Made by a program: the position numbers and the translations under genes. 64,000 nucleotides of DNA. Source: Thermicanus aegyptius DSM 12793 (GTDB lineage Bacteria; Bacillota; Bacilli; Thermicanales; Thermicanaceae). The stretch lies in NCBI RefSeq assembly GCF_000510645.1, contig NZ_KI783301.1:2425151-2489150 (forward strand), given 5' to 3'. Within the stretch, counting starts at the first letter, position 1. Every line of letters starts with the position of its first letter. A model generated the notes under the pieces. The model made no database searches. It had not been told where the DNA came from and saw only the letters and a list, made by a program, of their open reading frames with translations. Below, one piece after another: positions 43,474 through 52,882 of the stretch.

Positions 43474-44957
43474 CCGGCACGATCCGGTTCATCTGGAGAG
43501 AGGATCGAAGGTCGCCTGCGGTTTACGGGGACAGGGGAGCGAAGCATAATATCCTTAAACGCCCAGCGATGAAAAGGAATCATGGGCCACAGGTAGGGGA
43601 GGGTGATGGACTTGGAGAAAAGGAGGAGGAAGAACCAGAAAAGAATGCCCCCCAACAAGCCGAAAGGGCCTAACAGATAGGTGGCAAACAGCAGGGTGAG
43701 ACGAACCAAGCGGTTGGCCAGACTTAATTCATAACTGGGCGTGGCAAAATTTCCGATGACGGCTACCGCCACATAAAAGATCACTTCAGGGACAAAGAGT
43801 CCCGTGCTCACCCCGATCTGTCCCAAGATGATGGCGGAAACAAGGCCTAGGGCAGAAGACATGGGGGAGGGAACATGGATGGAGGCCATCCTCAAGATAT
43901 CCACACCGATCTCCGCGACGAACAATTGCCAAAAGAGGGGTACGTCCCCCTTCTTGTTTACATCCAGAAAGCGGAGCGACTCCGGCAATAAGGAGGGATG
44001 CATGGCAAAGTAAAACCAGATGGGCAAAAGAAAGACGGAAACGAGGATCGCCAAAAATCGGACCCATCTGAGATAAGCCCCCACCACAGGCTTTTGGCGG
44101 TACTCCTCCGCATGCTGGAGATGATGGAACAGGGTGGTGGGAGTAATCATAACGCTGGGGGAAGTATCCACAAAAATGAGGACATGTCCCTCCAAGAGAT
44201 GAACGGCGGCCACATCCGGCCTTTCCGTATAACGGACCATGGGAAACGGATTCCAATTTTTTTGGAAAAGAAACTCCTCCAGGGTCTTTTCGGCCATGGG
44301 AAGGCCATCGATTTGGATCGATTGAATTCTCCTCTTTACTTCCTGCACCAAGTCGGGATCGGAGAGATCTTCAATATAGGCGATGACAAGGTCCGTTTTC
44401 GAGCGTCTGCCGACGGTCATATGCTCCATGCGAAGGGAGGGGTCCCGCACTCTCCGCCGGGTTAACGCCGTATTGTGCACGATCGTTTCCGTATAGCCGT
44501 CCCGGGGTCCGCGGACAACCTTTTCAATATCCGGTTCTTCGGGACCTCTGGCAGGATAGGTTCGGGCATCCATAACGAGAGCCTCTTCCTCCCCGTCGAT
44601 GAAGAGGACGAGCGGTCCGCTCAATACCTGCTTCACACAACGGGAGATTTCCCGTTCCCTGTACAATTCGAGATAGCCGATATAGGTATAGAATAATTGA
44701 TCCAGAGGATCCGGCTCCAAATCTGACGGCTTCATCTTGGCCAGATTAATGGCAAGGATGTTAAGGACTTCATCTTTCACGAATCCTTCAATAAAGTAAA
44801 GTGCCATCTCCTTCCCGCCATAAATCCAACGGCGGCATATGACATCGAAACTCTTCCCCACTCCAAGGGCTTCATTCATTCTTTTGATGTTCTCCTCCAG
44901 TTTTCGGTTTACCTTGATCCCCTCTAGCGCTTCTTTTCTCCGCGTTTTTTGAGACAT
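43467..44957 (-). CDS. Spore germination protein, GerA/SpoVAF family
   Basis: A 496-aa A-subunit-like protein. Hydrophilic N-terminal half with GKSFDVICRRWIYGGKEMAL, DGYTETIVHNTALTRRRVRD and GHVLIFVDTSPSVMITPTT; hydrophobic C-terminal half with several membrane segments, including SALGLVSAIILGQIGVSTGL. The KSFDV...GGK region is closer to SpoVAF than to GerAA as I remember them. Occurs as a single gene, not with B and C subunits. Start ATG 44957 follows AGAAAGGATCGGATTG. Likely in the inner spore membrane. Confidence 0.85.
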   Translation of the reverse strand: MSQKTRRKEALEGIKVNRKLEENIKRMNEALGVGKSFDVICRRWIYGGKEMALYFIEGFVKDEVLNILAINLAKMKPSDLEPDPLDQLFYTYIGYLELYREREISRCVKQVLSGPLVLFIDGEEEALVMDARTYPARGPEEPDIEKVVRGPRDGYTETIVHNTALTRRRVRDPSLRMEHMTVGRRSKTDLVIAYIEDLSDPDLVQEVKRRIQSIQIDGLPMAEKTLEEFLFQKNWNPFPMVRYTERPDVAAVHLLEGHVLIFVDTSPSVMITPTTLFHHLQHAEEYRQKPVVGAYLRWVRFLAILVSVFLLPIWFYFAMHPSLLPESLRFLDVNKKGDVPLFWQLFVAEIGVDILRMASIHVPSPMSSALGLVSAIILGQIGVSTGLFVPEVIFYVAVAVIGNFATPSYELSLANRLVRLTLLFATYLLGPFGLLGGILFWFFLLLFSKSITLPYLWPMIPFHRWAFKDIMLRSPVPVNRRRPSILSPDEPDRAGE

Positions 44958-45038
44958 CAATCCGATCCTTTCTATCATGGATGACTTCATGATTATTTTT
45001 TCCCCATAGATTCTCTCTTTATGAAAAAAGAGGATGAT

Positions 45039-46055
45039 TTATGGTCCGATCGGGTTTGTTTCGTGTTCGGATAATGCATTTTTGAGGAGGTTCCGCACCC
45101 TTTCCCTCTCCCCGGCTTCCACCACAAAGAAATAAAGGATATGGCCCTTGTACGGAAGGAATCGATCTTTTCCCGAAAGGGTGATGTTTTCAAGCTTGAT
45201 GATTTTATTTTCTTGATAATCGTGGGCCAGTCTTTCCAGTTCTTCTTGGGTTAAATCCGTCTTCACATGATCCCCCAGAATGTCCATGAGATCACTCAGG
45301 TTAAATAAGGTAAGATTCTTCTCCGCCTTCTTAAGCAACGCCCGCATCACCTGTTGCTGACGGGCAATCCTCTCAAAATCGGAATCATCCCTGCCGATGT
45401 CACTTTTCCGATAGCGGGCATAATCGAGGGCCTCTTTCCCGTTCAATCGTTGCTTCCCCGGTTTAAGGTTAATATCGGTGCCATCGGAAGGATCCCTGTA
45501 CTTCATTCTTTTCTTCACATCCACCTCAATCCCCCCAAGGGCATCGATCAGACGGCGGAAACCTTCAAAGTCGATGGTGATGTAGCGGTCGATGGAGATC
45601 CCCAGGAAGCTTTCCAGGGTATCCTCCACCAAGGGGACTCCGCCGAGAAACATCGTATGGTTGATCTTCTCATGTCCATACTTTATCGTTTTGATCCGAG
45701 TATCCCGGGGAATGGAGAGGAGGGTTACCTTATGGAGGATCGGATTAATCGCGGCGATCATCATGGTGTCCGAGCGGGCTTTCGCTTCTCCCCGTGAATC
45801 GATCCCCAAAATGAGGAGGGTAAAGGGACGAAGCTTCCGGCTCCGTTCCTCCCCTTTTTTAACCGCATTCCCCACACCAATGGGGGGAGGCTCCGGAACC
45901 AAGCTCATCTGCCGGTTCTCGGACCCTTCATCATAAATGCGGTCAAACAGATGCTTATATTGGTACATCCCATAAGCAAGGCTGATGAGCAAAAGGAGAA
46001 TCGGCACTCCCACAAAGAAAAGGAGGCTTTTTTTCCATTTGAGCAGCGCTCTCAC
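45039..46055 (-). CDS. LytR-CpsA-Psr (LCP) family wall-polymer transferase
   Basis: A 338-aa membrane-anchored phosphotransferase. One N-terminal membrane helix (LLFFVGVPILLLLISLAYGM). LCP core: LGIDSRGEAKARSDTMMIAA, LLSIPRDTRI, YGHEKINHTMFLGG, DALGGIEVDV, GKEALDYARYRKSD and ERIARQQQVM, with Arg and Asp residues that bind the polyprenyl pyrophosphate and Mg. Attaches teichoic acid or secondary wall polysaccharide to peptidoglycan. The frame starts at GTG 46055, close to AAAGGGG; the exact start is uncertain. Diverges from csaB, suggesting a shared wall-polymer task. Confidence 0.92.
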   Translation of the reverse strand: MRALLKWKKSLLFFVGVPILLLLISLAYGMYQYKHLFDRIYDEGSENRQMSLVPEPPPIGVGNAVKKGEERSRKLRPFTLLILGIDSRGEAKARSDTMMIAAINPILHKVTLLSIPRDTRIKTIKYGHEKINHTMFLGGVPLVEDTLESFLGISIDRYITIDFEGFRRLIDALGGIEVDVKKRMKYRDPSDGTDINLKPGKQRLNGKEALDYARYRKSDIGRDDSDFERIARQQQVMRALLKKAEKNLTLFNLSDLMDILGDHVKTDLTQEELERLAHDYQENKIIKLENITLSGKDRFLPYKGHILYFFVVEAGERERVRNLLKNALSEHETNPIGP

Positions 46056-46140
46056 CCCTTTCTAGCAGTTCTTTCAGTAATGCGCCACCATCGGATCGGG
46101 ATTCCCCAACACCTTTTCTTCGAGCGTGAAAAACGCCTCG

Positions 46141-46169
46141 TTTTCATCTCCTTACAGATCTGGTATACT
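46141..46169 (+). promoter_or_regulatory. csaB operon promoter
   Basis: TTTTCA (46141-46146), a 17-base spacer and TATACT (46164-46169) with TG one base before the -10 (extended form), 43 bases upstream of csaB. Confidence 0.6.
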
Positions 46170-46211
46170 AGGGTTTGTACGTGTTACGTAGTAAAGAAGG
46201 CAGGTCTTCCC

Positions 46212-47327
46212 ATGACCAAGATCCTCATATCCGGTTATTATGGATTTCATAATGCAGGGGATGATGCCGTTCTCTACGGGATTTATTCTTCCTTGAGGAA
46301 GCTGGATCCAACCGTAGAGGTGACGGTGCTGTCCAATTCCCCGGAAGAAACGATGCAACTATTTCAAATACATGCCGTAAACCGCTGGAACGCCCTGGAT
46401 ATCGTTAAGGAAATCCGCCGCGCAGATCTGGTGCTTTTAGGGGGAGGAACCCTTTTGCAGGACCGGACAAGTCCCCGAAGTCCTTTATACTATCTGGGGA
46501 TCGCCGGTTTGGCGAAAGGGATGGGAAAACCTGTCTTCTTTTACGGTCAGGGATATGGGCCCATCATTCACCCGTTTAGCAAGCGGATCATCCGCTTTCT
46601 CCTCAACCGGGTCGATGCAATCACGGTGCGGGATTCCCTTTCGGGGGAAGAGATGCGCTCCCACGGGGTAACGAAGGTTCCCATCTATGTGACGGCCGAT
46701 CCGGCCCTCACCATCGATCCCCTGGAAGCCGATCTGGAAGATGCCCGCAGGAGGTTGACAAAACATCAGGTGGATCCGGACGCTCCGATCGCATATATCG
46801 CCATTCGAGACTGGAAAGGGGAGGAGCACTTTAAAGAGGAATTGGCCCGTTGCGGCGACAATCTCTCCCGGTTAGGATGGCAGGTGGTTTTTCTCTCCAT
46901 GCAGTATCCCCATGATCATTCCCCATCCGTCGATGTAATGAGCAAGATGAAGAACCGGGCCGTTCTCATCGACCAGCCGTTAAACTTTAAAGAGATTATG
47001 AGCCTGATCGGATTAGGCCAACTTATGATCGGCATGCGTCTTCATGCTTTAATCCTGGCAGCCATTATGGGGGTTCCCTTTATCGCCCTCTCCTATGATC
47101 CCAAGATCGACCGTTTTGTAGAAAGCGTGGGGAAAAGTTCGCCCGTACGAATCGAAAACCTGGACGGAGATGCTTTGATGGAGGAGGTGAAGGAGATCCT
47201 CCTTCGCCTCCCGGAAGAACGGATGGAACTAAAGCAACGGATCGGTCCCATCACCGACCAGGCCTTCGAAAGCGCCCGGCTTCTCTATCGCCTTTTGGAA
47301 AAGAAGAAACAGGAGGAAAAACGATGA
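46212..47327 (+). CDS. csaB: Polysaccharide pyruvyl transferase CsaB
   Basis: A 371-aa GT-B-like enzyme that adds a pyruvate ketal to ManNAc of the secondary cell-wall polymer, creating the ligand for S-layer-homology domains. Signature: KILISGYYGFHNAGDDAVLY at the N-terminus, LLGGGTLLQDRTSPRSPLYY, GQGYGPIIHPFSKRII and IGMRLHALILAAIMGVPF. ATG 46212 follows AGAAGGCAGG; the frame is open 87 codons further up with no family similarity. Overlaps the next gene by ATGA. Implies a pyruvylated wall polymer, and probably SLH proteins encoded elsewhere. Confidence 0.95.
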   Translation: MTKILISGYYGFHNAGDDAVLYGIYSSLRKLDPTVEVTVLSNSPEETMQLFQIHAVNRWNALDIVKEIRRADLVLLGGGTLLQDRTSPRSPLYYLGIAGLAKGMGKPVFFYGQGYGPIIHPFSKRIIRFLLNRVDAITVRDSLSGEEMRSHGVTKVPIYVTADPALTIDPLEADLEDARRRLTKHQVDPDAPIAYIAIRDWKGEEHFKEELARCGDNLSRLGWQVVFLSMQYPHDHSPSVDVMSKMKNRAVLIDQPLNFKEIMSLIGLGQLMIGMRLHALILAAIMGVPFIALSYDPKIDRFVESVGKSSPVRIENLDGDALMEEVKEILLRLPEERMELKQRIGPITDQAFESARLLYRLLEKKKQEEKR

Positions 47328-48568
47328 AGAAATGGACCAACATACTCCTCTTCCTCTATCTTACTTACCCTCTCTTTGATTATCTGATCCGACGTTTTCT
47401 CCCCCTCCCCATCCTCCCCTCCATGTGGGATGAAGGCGTTCTCCTGATCCTCCTCGGGGCAGTCCTCTTCACTACCCTTTCCGGCGAGCGGAGGCTCCCT
47501 TCCCTTAAGGTACCCATGCTTGCATTTACCATGCTTGGCGCAGCCCACATCGTGATCGACATCCCTAATCTTGCCGCCGATTTAGAGGGATTTCGGGCTG
47601 TCTTTGAATATGTTCTCCTCTTTTTCATCGGTTACTATCTCATCGAGGATCATCGAAAAGCTATTCAGTCTCTGCATCTTATTTCCGCCGTCGCCACCTT
47701 GGCCGCTCTGGTAGGGTTTGCCCAAGTAGCGATGGGCGTGGAGACTCCCTCCAGTTGGACCGATGCGGCGGAGCAAGGGATTGTTCGGGCCTTCTCCTTC
47801 GTGGTAAGTCCCAATGTTTTGGGCAGCTATATGGCCCTCATGATTCCCATCGCCGTCGGTCTCTTTTTCTACGAAAAGAACGTCTGGCTGAAAGGCTATT
47901 ACGCCCTCGCTTCCCTCCTGCAGCTCGGGGCTTTTGTTCTCTCGGGATCGAGGGGAGCTTGGCTTGCCCTCCTCCTCTCCCTTCTTCTTATCTTTGCCCT
48001 GATCAATTGGAAGTGGGCCCTGGGGGGAGGAATGGCGGCAGTCCTCGGGGGATTTCTTCTCCCCCCCATCCGGTCACGAATCTTAAACCTCCTCTCCCCG
48101 GAGTACCTGGAAAAGAGCGCTAGTGACGGGCGGATCGCCCGCTGGTTGGGCGCTTATCATGAGATGCGTTTCGACCCCTTCTTTGGCCGGGGCATCGGCC
48201 ATTATGGAGGAGCGGTGGGGGACCGCTATTTTGGAACCACTTACGTGGACAGTTATTACTTTAAGACCCTGGCGGAATTGGGTCTGCCCGGCGTTTTGCT
48301 CCTCGCCTGGCTCCTTTTTTCGGTGGGATTTCTCCTCTACCAACTGTGGCGCACGACGAAGGGCAAACGGGAATTTTTCCTCCTGGGAGGGATCCTGATC
48401 GGGCTTATTGCGGTCATCTTCCATAACGGGGTCGAGAATATCTTCGAGGTGCCTTTCATGAACAGTTATTTCTGGTTTCTTACCGGCTTAATGCTCTCCT
48501 ACCCCTATTGGGGGGAACATGGAAAAATGGGAACCGAGGCGTTAAGCCAAGAAAGGAGGGCCGCATAA
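47324..48568 (+). CDS. O-antigen ligase/polymerase-like membrane protein
   Basis: A 414-aa polytopic protein with about ten hydrophobic segments. The Wzy_C/WaaL-like core is visible: VLSGSRGAWLALLLSLLLIF, a long outside loop with SDGRIARWLGAYHEMRFDPF, FGRGIGHYGG and YVDSYYFKTLAELGLPGVLL. Such enzymes polymerise or ligate lipid-linked glycans outside the membrane. Coupled to csaB by a 4-bp overlap and to the next gene by one base. In this operon it probably handles the secondary wall polymer; the exact reaction is inferred. Confidence 0.88.
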   Translation: MKKWTNILLFLYLTYPLFDYLIRRFLPLPILPSMWDEGVLLILLGAVLFTTLSGERRLPSLKVPMLAFTMLGAAHIVIDIPNLAADLEGFRAVFEYVLLFFIGYYLIEDHRKAIQSLHLISAVATLAALVGFAQVAMGVETPSSWTDAAEQGIVRAFSFVVSPNVLGSYMALMIPIAVGLFFYEKNVWLKGYYALASLLQLGAFVLSGSRGAWLALLLSLLLIFALINWKWALGGGMAAVLGGFLLPPIRSRILNLLSPEYLEKSASDGRIARWLGAYHEMRFDPFFGRGIGHYGGAVGDRYFGTTYVDSYYFKTLAELGLPGVLLLAWLLFSVGFLLYQLWRTTKGKREFFLLGGILIGLIAVIFHNGVENIFEVPFMNSYFWFLTGLMLSYPYWGEHGKMGTEALSQERRAA

Positions 48569-50199
48569 TGAAGAAAAGAAGCCACAGGGTACGGGACTTC
48601 TTCTTATGGCTCCTTCTCTCCCTTTACCTTTACTTTGCCTACCATCTGCTGGTTTTGCCGGCCTTCATGGAGCTTTCCGTCATCGGCCTTCTTCTCCTGC
48701 TCGCCTTTCTCCTCCTGCTCTTCTTCGCGCTGAAACGAGAGGAGCGGAAGCCGTACGCCGTCTTTGCCTTTCTTCTCCTTTTGGCCGATAAAGGGATCCA
48801 AAACCTAAAGGTGTGGGAAGGAACCGGTTTTTATCTGGGTCTTCTCTTTCTCCTTTTCTTCCTCTATCTGATCGCCAAAGGATACGGGAAATTGCCCCAT
48901 GCAGCCCTTTTGTCCATGTTTATCACCCTCCTGATCCCCCTATTCATCATCGGAAGGACCGATTTGCCGATCCTCTCCCATTTCACCATCGCGTGGAAAT
49001 CGGACCCGATTTATCTGGGGAAGAGCATCGATTATTTCCCTTACCTGCTGGAAGACGTGAATGGAGACGGGAGGCCGGAGATCGTCACCCTGGGAAATGA
49101 GAAAGAGATTAAAGCGATCAACCAAGAGGAGCAGAAGAACCCCTCCCTGAAGAGAGAACCTCAGTTGATGCAGAAGGAAGAACCTTTGCGCCTCTATATC
49201 TACGGATGGAAAGCAGGGAGGATGGAAGAACTCTCCTCCGATGGCGTCGATACCGCCGCCCTCTACCGGGAGCTTCGAGCCGATTATCCCGGCTTTCCCT
49301 ATTATGCGGTGGAGGAGGGACGTTTGGTCCCCACCATCCAGAGAAAGAGCCTGGCCGAGGGGATGCTCCAATTCGGTGCCAGCCCCTTTCGGGCATTGGA
49401 ACTGGACCTCCTCTCCCTTACCAGCAGGCTAAATGAAACACAGGGCCTTTATGACCGGGTAAAGGAGTTTCAGGGCTCCTCCTACCACGACCTGTCTCTT
49501 CTCCCCGGAGAGATTCGAGGGATGAAGGGAACAACCCCCTTCTCCCACCCCACCGAGGCGACGAAGATCGTCGGGGTGATTCATGTAGGGAATGAGGAAG
49601 GGCTCCTTCTTCAAGGGAAAAACCTCACCCTCCTCTTCATCGGAAAAGATGGTAAGGGGAAGGAATTCCCCCCCTTAACGCCCGAGATGCTCCCTGATCT
49701 TCCCATGTCGGAAGCCCTCGTAGCCGATGTGGATGGAAGTCCGGGAGAAGAGGTGCTGCTCTCCTTCCCCACGGAATCGAAGACGACGGCCAAGATTTTA
49801 AAGCCCTCTCCCGATGGGAAATGGGAGATCCTCTGGAGCGCCAAAGACAGCATCTTCCGCTTCGAAGGGACATGGCGCGGAGCAGACGGCAAAGAAGAGA
49901 TCATTGCTTTGGATAAGAGCCGTTTGAGCGGACATCCCCGCCGTTACATGACCGGCTACCATTATGCGGACAACGCCTTGGTCCAGGATTGGCGCAGCTT
50001 TTTATCCTTTATCAACATCCGGGGAGGCGACTTGGATGGGGACGGCAAAGATGAGCTGGTGGTGCAGGTTTATCAGAAACATCAGATCTACGTCTTAAGA
50101 CCCCACGCCATCCCGGTGACCGCCATCCTCCTCATTCTCACCCTCATCCTTTCAGGATGGCTGATCGGAAGGAGGTTTTACCGTGGCAAAGCGGCGTAA
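48568..50199 (+). CDS. Membrane protein with FG-GAP/VCBS-like repeats
   Basis: 543 aa. About five hydrophobic segments fill residues 1-150 and a single one (LLILTLILSGWLIG) lies near the C-terminus. Between them an extracytoplasmic domain has three calcium-loop-like repeats: DVNGDGRPEIVTLG (near 165), DVDGSPGEEVLLSF (near 388) and GDLDGDGKDELVVQVY (near 486). The layout suggests a membrane-tethered beta-propeller. I do not know a named family. Coupled to the upstream ligase-like gene (TAATG) and overlapping the downstream lipoprotein gene by 17 bases, so it acts with them at the cell surface. Confidence 0.82.
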   Translation: MKKRSHRVRDFFLWLLLSLYLYFAYHLLVLPAFMELSVIGLLLLLAFLLLLFFALKREERKPYAVFAFLLLLADKGIQNLKVWEGTGFYLGLLFLLFFLYLIAKGYGKLPHAALLSMFITLLIPLFIIGRTDLPILSHFTIAWKSDPIYLGKSIDYFPYLLEDVNGDGRPEIVTLGNEKEIKAINQEEQKNPSLKREPQLMQKEEPLRLYIYGWKAGRMEELSSDGVDTAALYRELRADYPGFPYYAVEEGRLVPTIQRKSLAEGMLQFGASPFRALELDLLSLTSRLNETQGLYDRVKEFQGSSYHDLSLLPGEIRGMKGTTPFSHPTEATKIVGVIHVGNEEGLLLQGKNLTLLFIGKDGKGKEFPPLTPEMLPDLPMSEALVADVDGSPGEEVLLSFPTESKTTAKILKPSPDGKWEILWSAKDSIFRFEGTWRGADGKEEIIALDKSRLSGHPRRYMTGYHYADNALVQDWRSFLSFINIRGGDLDGDGKDELVVQVYQKHQIYVLRPHAIPVTAILLILTLILSGWLIGRRFYRGKAA

Positions 50200-51145
50200 G
50201 TTCTTTCCTTTGATGCTCATCGCAGGAACGTTTTTTCTCCTCGCCTTAAGCGGTTGCTCCACCTATCCTTCGGGGGATCGGAATTTCGGCCCGACCGAGG
50301 AAGCTTCCCCTTCCGTGTCAGGGGGAGAAACGAAACAAACCGTCCCCTTCACCGAATTGATCTCCCACGCCGTTGAGACGAACCGAAATGCCCCCATGCT
50401 GCAGAAATTTTGGTTCTCCGGATGGGTGAGCAACACGGTGGAGAAGCGGAAGACGACCAGCATGTACAGTGGCGTGATGATCCTCCCCCACGGCTATTAT
50501 GTGGATGCCCGCATGGCCGGAACGCCCTACCGCTACTACAAGTGGGACGAATACAATTTCCTCTGGACCGAGCGGGACGACTGGATGCGGGCCGGAGAAG
50601 ATCAGTTCCCCCTTGATCCCTTCCTGGGTTTCGACTGGTGGATGCCTGCTCTGGATCGAGCCGTCTCGCTCCCCGACGAGGAGATTTTAAACCATCCGAC
50701 CAAAGTGTTTGAACTGAAACTCTCCGGTGAGGAGATGGCCTCCCTCCTTCAGCAGCCCTTTTTTCCCGCGGAGGTGGCGAAGCTTTCCACCACTCCCGAA
50801 TGGAAAAATCTCCTGAAACAAACCGAGGCGACGGCCACATTCTGGATCGGCGACGATACCTATACGAAGGAAGAGGTGGCAGCGCAGGCGAAAAAGGCCG
50901 GAAAAGGAGAAGGGGAAGCGGCCCTTGCCGAGTGGGTGAAGGAAAATCGCCTCACCTGGGATGAGAAGGGAAAGGTGTATCACCAGAATCCGATCTATCA
51001 ATTCAACGTATTGATCGAAGCTCCGGTGCCGAAGGCGGGCTACATGAACCAGGAAATCTTCTTCCGCTTTTACCATTACAACGACCCGGCCATCAAGATC
51101 CAAACGCCTGAGGAGATTTTGAAGTACGTGGAGAATGAGAAATAA
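50183..51145 (+). CDS. Lipoprotein of unknown function in the csaB operon
   Basis: A 320-aa lipoprotein: basic KRRK, a hydrophobic stretch and lipobox LSGC (Cys near residue 26). The mature part has an early segment (KFWFSGWVSNTVEKRKTTSM, GVMILPHGYYVDARM) like LolA/LppX-style lipid-binding barrels, though this is only an impression, and a Lys/Ala/Glu-rich helical middle. GTG 50183 is preceded by GGAAGGAGGTTTTACC and lies inside the upstream gene. Last gene of the four-gene operon, closed by a strong hairpin. Not recognised. Confidence 0.8.
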   Translation: MAKRRKFFPLMLIAGTFFLLALSGCSTYPSGDRNFGPTEEASPSVSGGETKQTVPFTELISHAVETNRNAPMLQKFWFSGWVSNTVEKRKTTSMYSGVMILPHGYYVDARMAGTPYRYYKWDEYNFLWTERDDWMRAGEDQFPLDPFLGFDWWMPALDRAVSLPDEEILNHPTKVFELKLSGEEMASLLQQPFFPAEVAKLSTTPEWKNLLKQTEATATFWIGDDTYTKEEVAAQAKKAGKGEGEAALAEWVKENRLTWDEKGKVYHQNPIYQFNVLIEAPVPKAGYMNQEIFFRFYHYNDPAIKIQTPEEILKYVENEK

Positions 51146-51149
51146 CGTG

Positions 51150-51180
51150 AAGGGGCGCCACCTTGATGGTCGCGCCCCTT
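51150..51180 (+). terminator. Terminator of the csaB operon
   Basis: AAGGGGCGC/GCGCCCCTT stem with a 13-base loop, followed by TCTCCCC, five bases after the last stop. Confidence 0.8.
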
Positions 51181-51243
51181 TCTCCCCTCAGTTCCAGTTG
51201 TACGGTCTTCTTTCAGATATTCCACCTGCCACATATGTTACTT

Positions 51244-51450
51244 TAACACCACATCTGTCTCATCCAATAGCGCTCTGTTTATACCTAACTCCGACAAAAC
51301 TTTTTCCTGCGGAATGAAATCCTCCGTTTTTGCGTCTTCCATACGCCGTTCAGCTTCGAGTAGCAAAGGGTATTCCTCGATGGTTTCAATCATTCGTTCA
51401 TACAACTCAGGATTTAAGAAATAGACGCCGGCGTATCCACTACGACATGG
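51244..51450 (-). pseudogene. Remnant ORF, 5'-truncated
   Basis: On the minus strand an open frame reads YFLNPELYERMIETIEEYPL followed by a Glu-rich helix and ends DETDVVLK at the TAA 51246-51244. Only ~65 residues are left, with no ribosome site before any start codon, and the frame runs into the 3' end of the lipoprotein gene upstream. The helical, Glu-rich character recalls small type II antitoxins, but I would not assign it. It fills most of the gap between the csaB operon and the truncated lipoprotein. Confidence 0.35.
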
Positions 51451-51455
51451 GGATG

Positions 51456-52532
51456 TTAATCCAGTGATTGAATTCCAAGAACAACCCTCGGTATTTCGTT
51501 CGCTCCTGCGTAACGTTTTTCTATGATGATTTTATTATTACTGATTAGAATCAAATCTGGTTGCTGTATCTCTTGGGGAATATCGACCGGAAGTGATTTA
51601 AGTTGATCTTTGTCTATACGGAACATCATCAATTCCTGTCCTTGCTTTATAGAAAAAATCAGGTTCCGGTAGACTCGAAATTGAATGATCCATTCCGGGA
51701 GAATCTCTTTTACTTCCTTAGTATGACGGTTCATCATCTGAAACTTGTGACTGGTCCAATCGCGAAAATACGTAAAATTAAGCGATACCAACCAATCTCC
51801 CGCCATTTCCGCATAACCGGGAACACGAGATTCCGGAGATTCCGGATACTTGCGCGGAGCTAAGATCTCTTCCGTTCTCCCTGTACGCAGGTCGTAGAGC
51901 TCATAATATCCATTCTTTTCATCTGCATCCGTCCAAAGAACGGTATCCTCCGCCATGAATGTAAAGGTGTTAAACAAGTTATAGGTTCTTAAGGTAGCCA
52001 GCACTTTTTTCTGATCCGTTTTAAGATCGTACAAGATCAACTGTGGGATTCTCCGCTCATCGATATCTACCCAGGTTACATAATCTTTGTACAAAAAGGG
52101 AGCATCGATTTTCATTCCCCCTGAATCAGGTTCATGGACGGAGATCATTTTTCTTTTACCTGTTTTTAAGTCCTGAGCAATAATCTTGTTTTGTGTTCCG
52201 TCAATTGTCGAATCTACCCATACTAACCAATTTTCATTTCCAACAATAGTCGGAATCGAGCTCGCCGAGAAAGAGGATTCATAGAATAGCTCTTCCTCAC
52301 GGGTACGAAGGTTGTATTTGATGAGTTTGCACGTATCCGGGTTATGGATCGGGCGTACTCCCGCATAGAGGGTATCCCCCACGACGGCTCCCCAAGAGAA
52401 ATCAATATAAGGCAATGTGATCAAATTCTCTTCCTTGATCTTTAGTCCCTGATCCTGTACCGAACATCCATTGACGAATATCCCTAGGACGGAAAACCAC
52501 AGAATCATTTTCAATATACGAGGCAGCCTTTT
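51456..52532 (-). pseudogene. Beta-propeller lipoprotein gene, 5' end lost at the repeat junction
   Basis: The frame encodes a lipobox (FVNGC, after ILWFSVLGI) and about 330 mature residues with repeated patterns such as LIKYNLRTREEELFYESSF, IIAQDLKTGKRKMISVHE, LILYDLKTDQKKVLATLR and YELYDLRTGRTEEILAPR, the look of TolB/WD-type propeller blades. The signal peptide lacks a normal basic start: ATG 52508 gives no positive charge, while the codons upstream (RLPRILK) are basic but run straight into the transposon-derived repeat at 52532. So the original start and promoter have been cut off. It might still be read from ATG 52508 or TTG 52514. Confidence 0.65.
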
Positions 52533-52882
52533 TTCTCTGGGAAGAGGAACGGAAAGTGGATAAAGACGGATGCATCTCGTTACAGGGAAATACCTATGAA
52601 GTGGACTTAGAACTGATCGGGAAGAAGGTGCTGATTCGCTATGACCCTTTTCATCTAAAAGAGATTCAGGTGATGTATGAGGGAAAAAAATATCGGGATG
52701 CCGTCCCGGTTCACCTTTCACGTCTCCATGACAAGCGCGTCAAACCGGAGAAACCAAGAGAAGAGCCTGTACAGAAAGAGGAAACCGAACTCTCCTTCTT
52801 TTCTGCCGCAGAAAAGAAGCGTCTGGAACAGATCGGTGCAGAAGGGATGAACTATGCACAGATGAGGGGGAATGGAAAATGA
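52532..52882 (+). pseudogene. Transposase C-terminal fragment (copy 1)
   Basis: The frame starts at the repeat junction (FLWEEERKVDKDG) and continues through the Mu/TniA-type C-terminal beta-barrel (GNTYEVDLELIGKKVLIRYD, PFHLKEIQVMYEGKKYRDAV) to MNYAQMRGNGK. The catalytic DDE domain is missing. Identical in protein sequence to the end of the fragment at 58628-59228. The stop overlaps the ATPase start as ATGA. Confidence 0.88.

Noticed and set aside
51244-51450. Functional antitoxin gene
   Set aside because: The frame has no start with a ribosome site and merges into the upstream gene; only a remnant can be supported.
52508-52721. N-terminal extension of the propeller lipoprotein to 52721
   Set aside because: Those codons are antisense to the transposase fragment in the repeat and are not part of the original gene.
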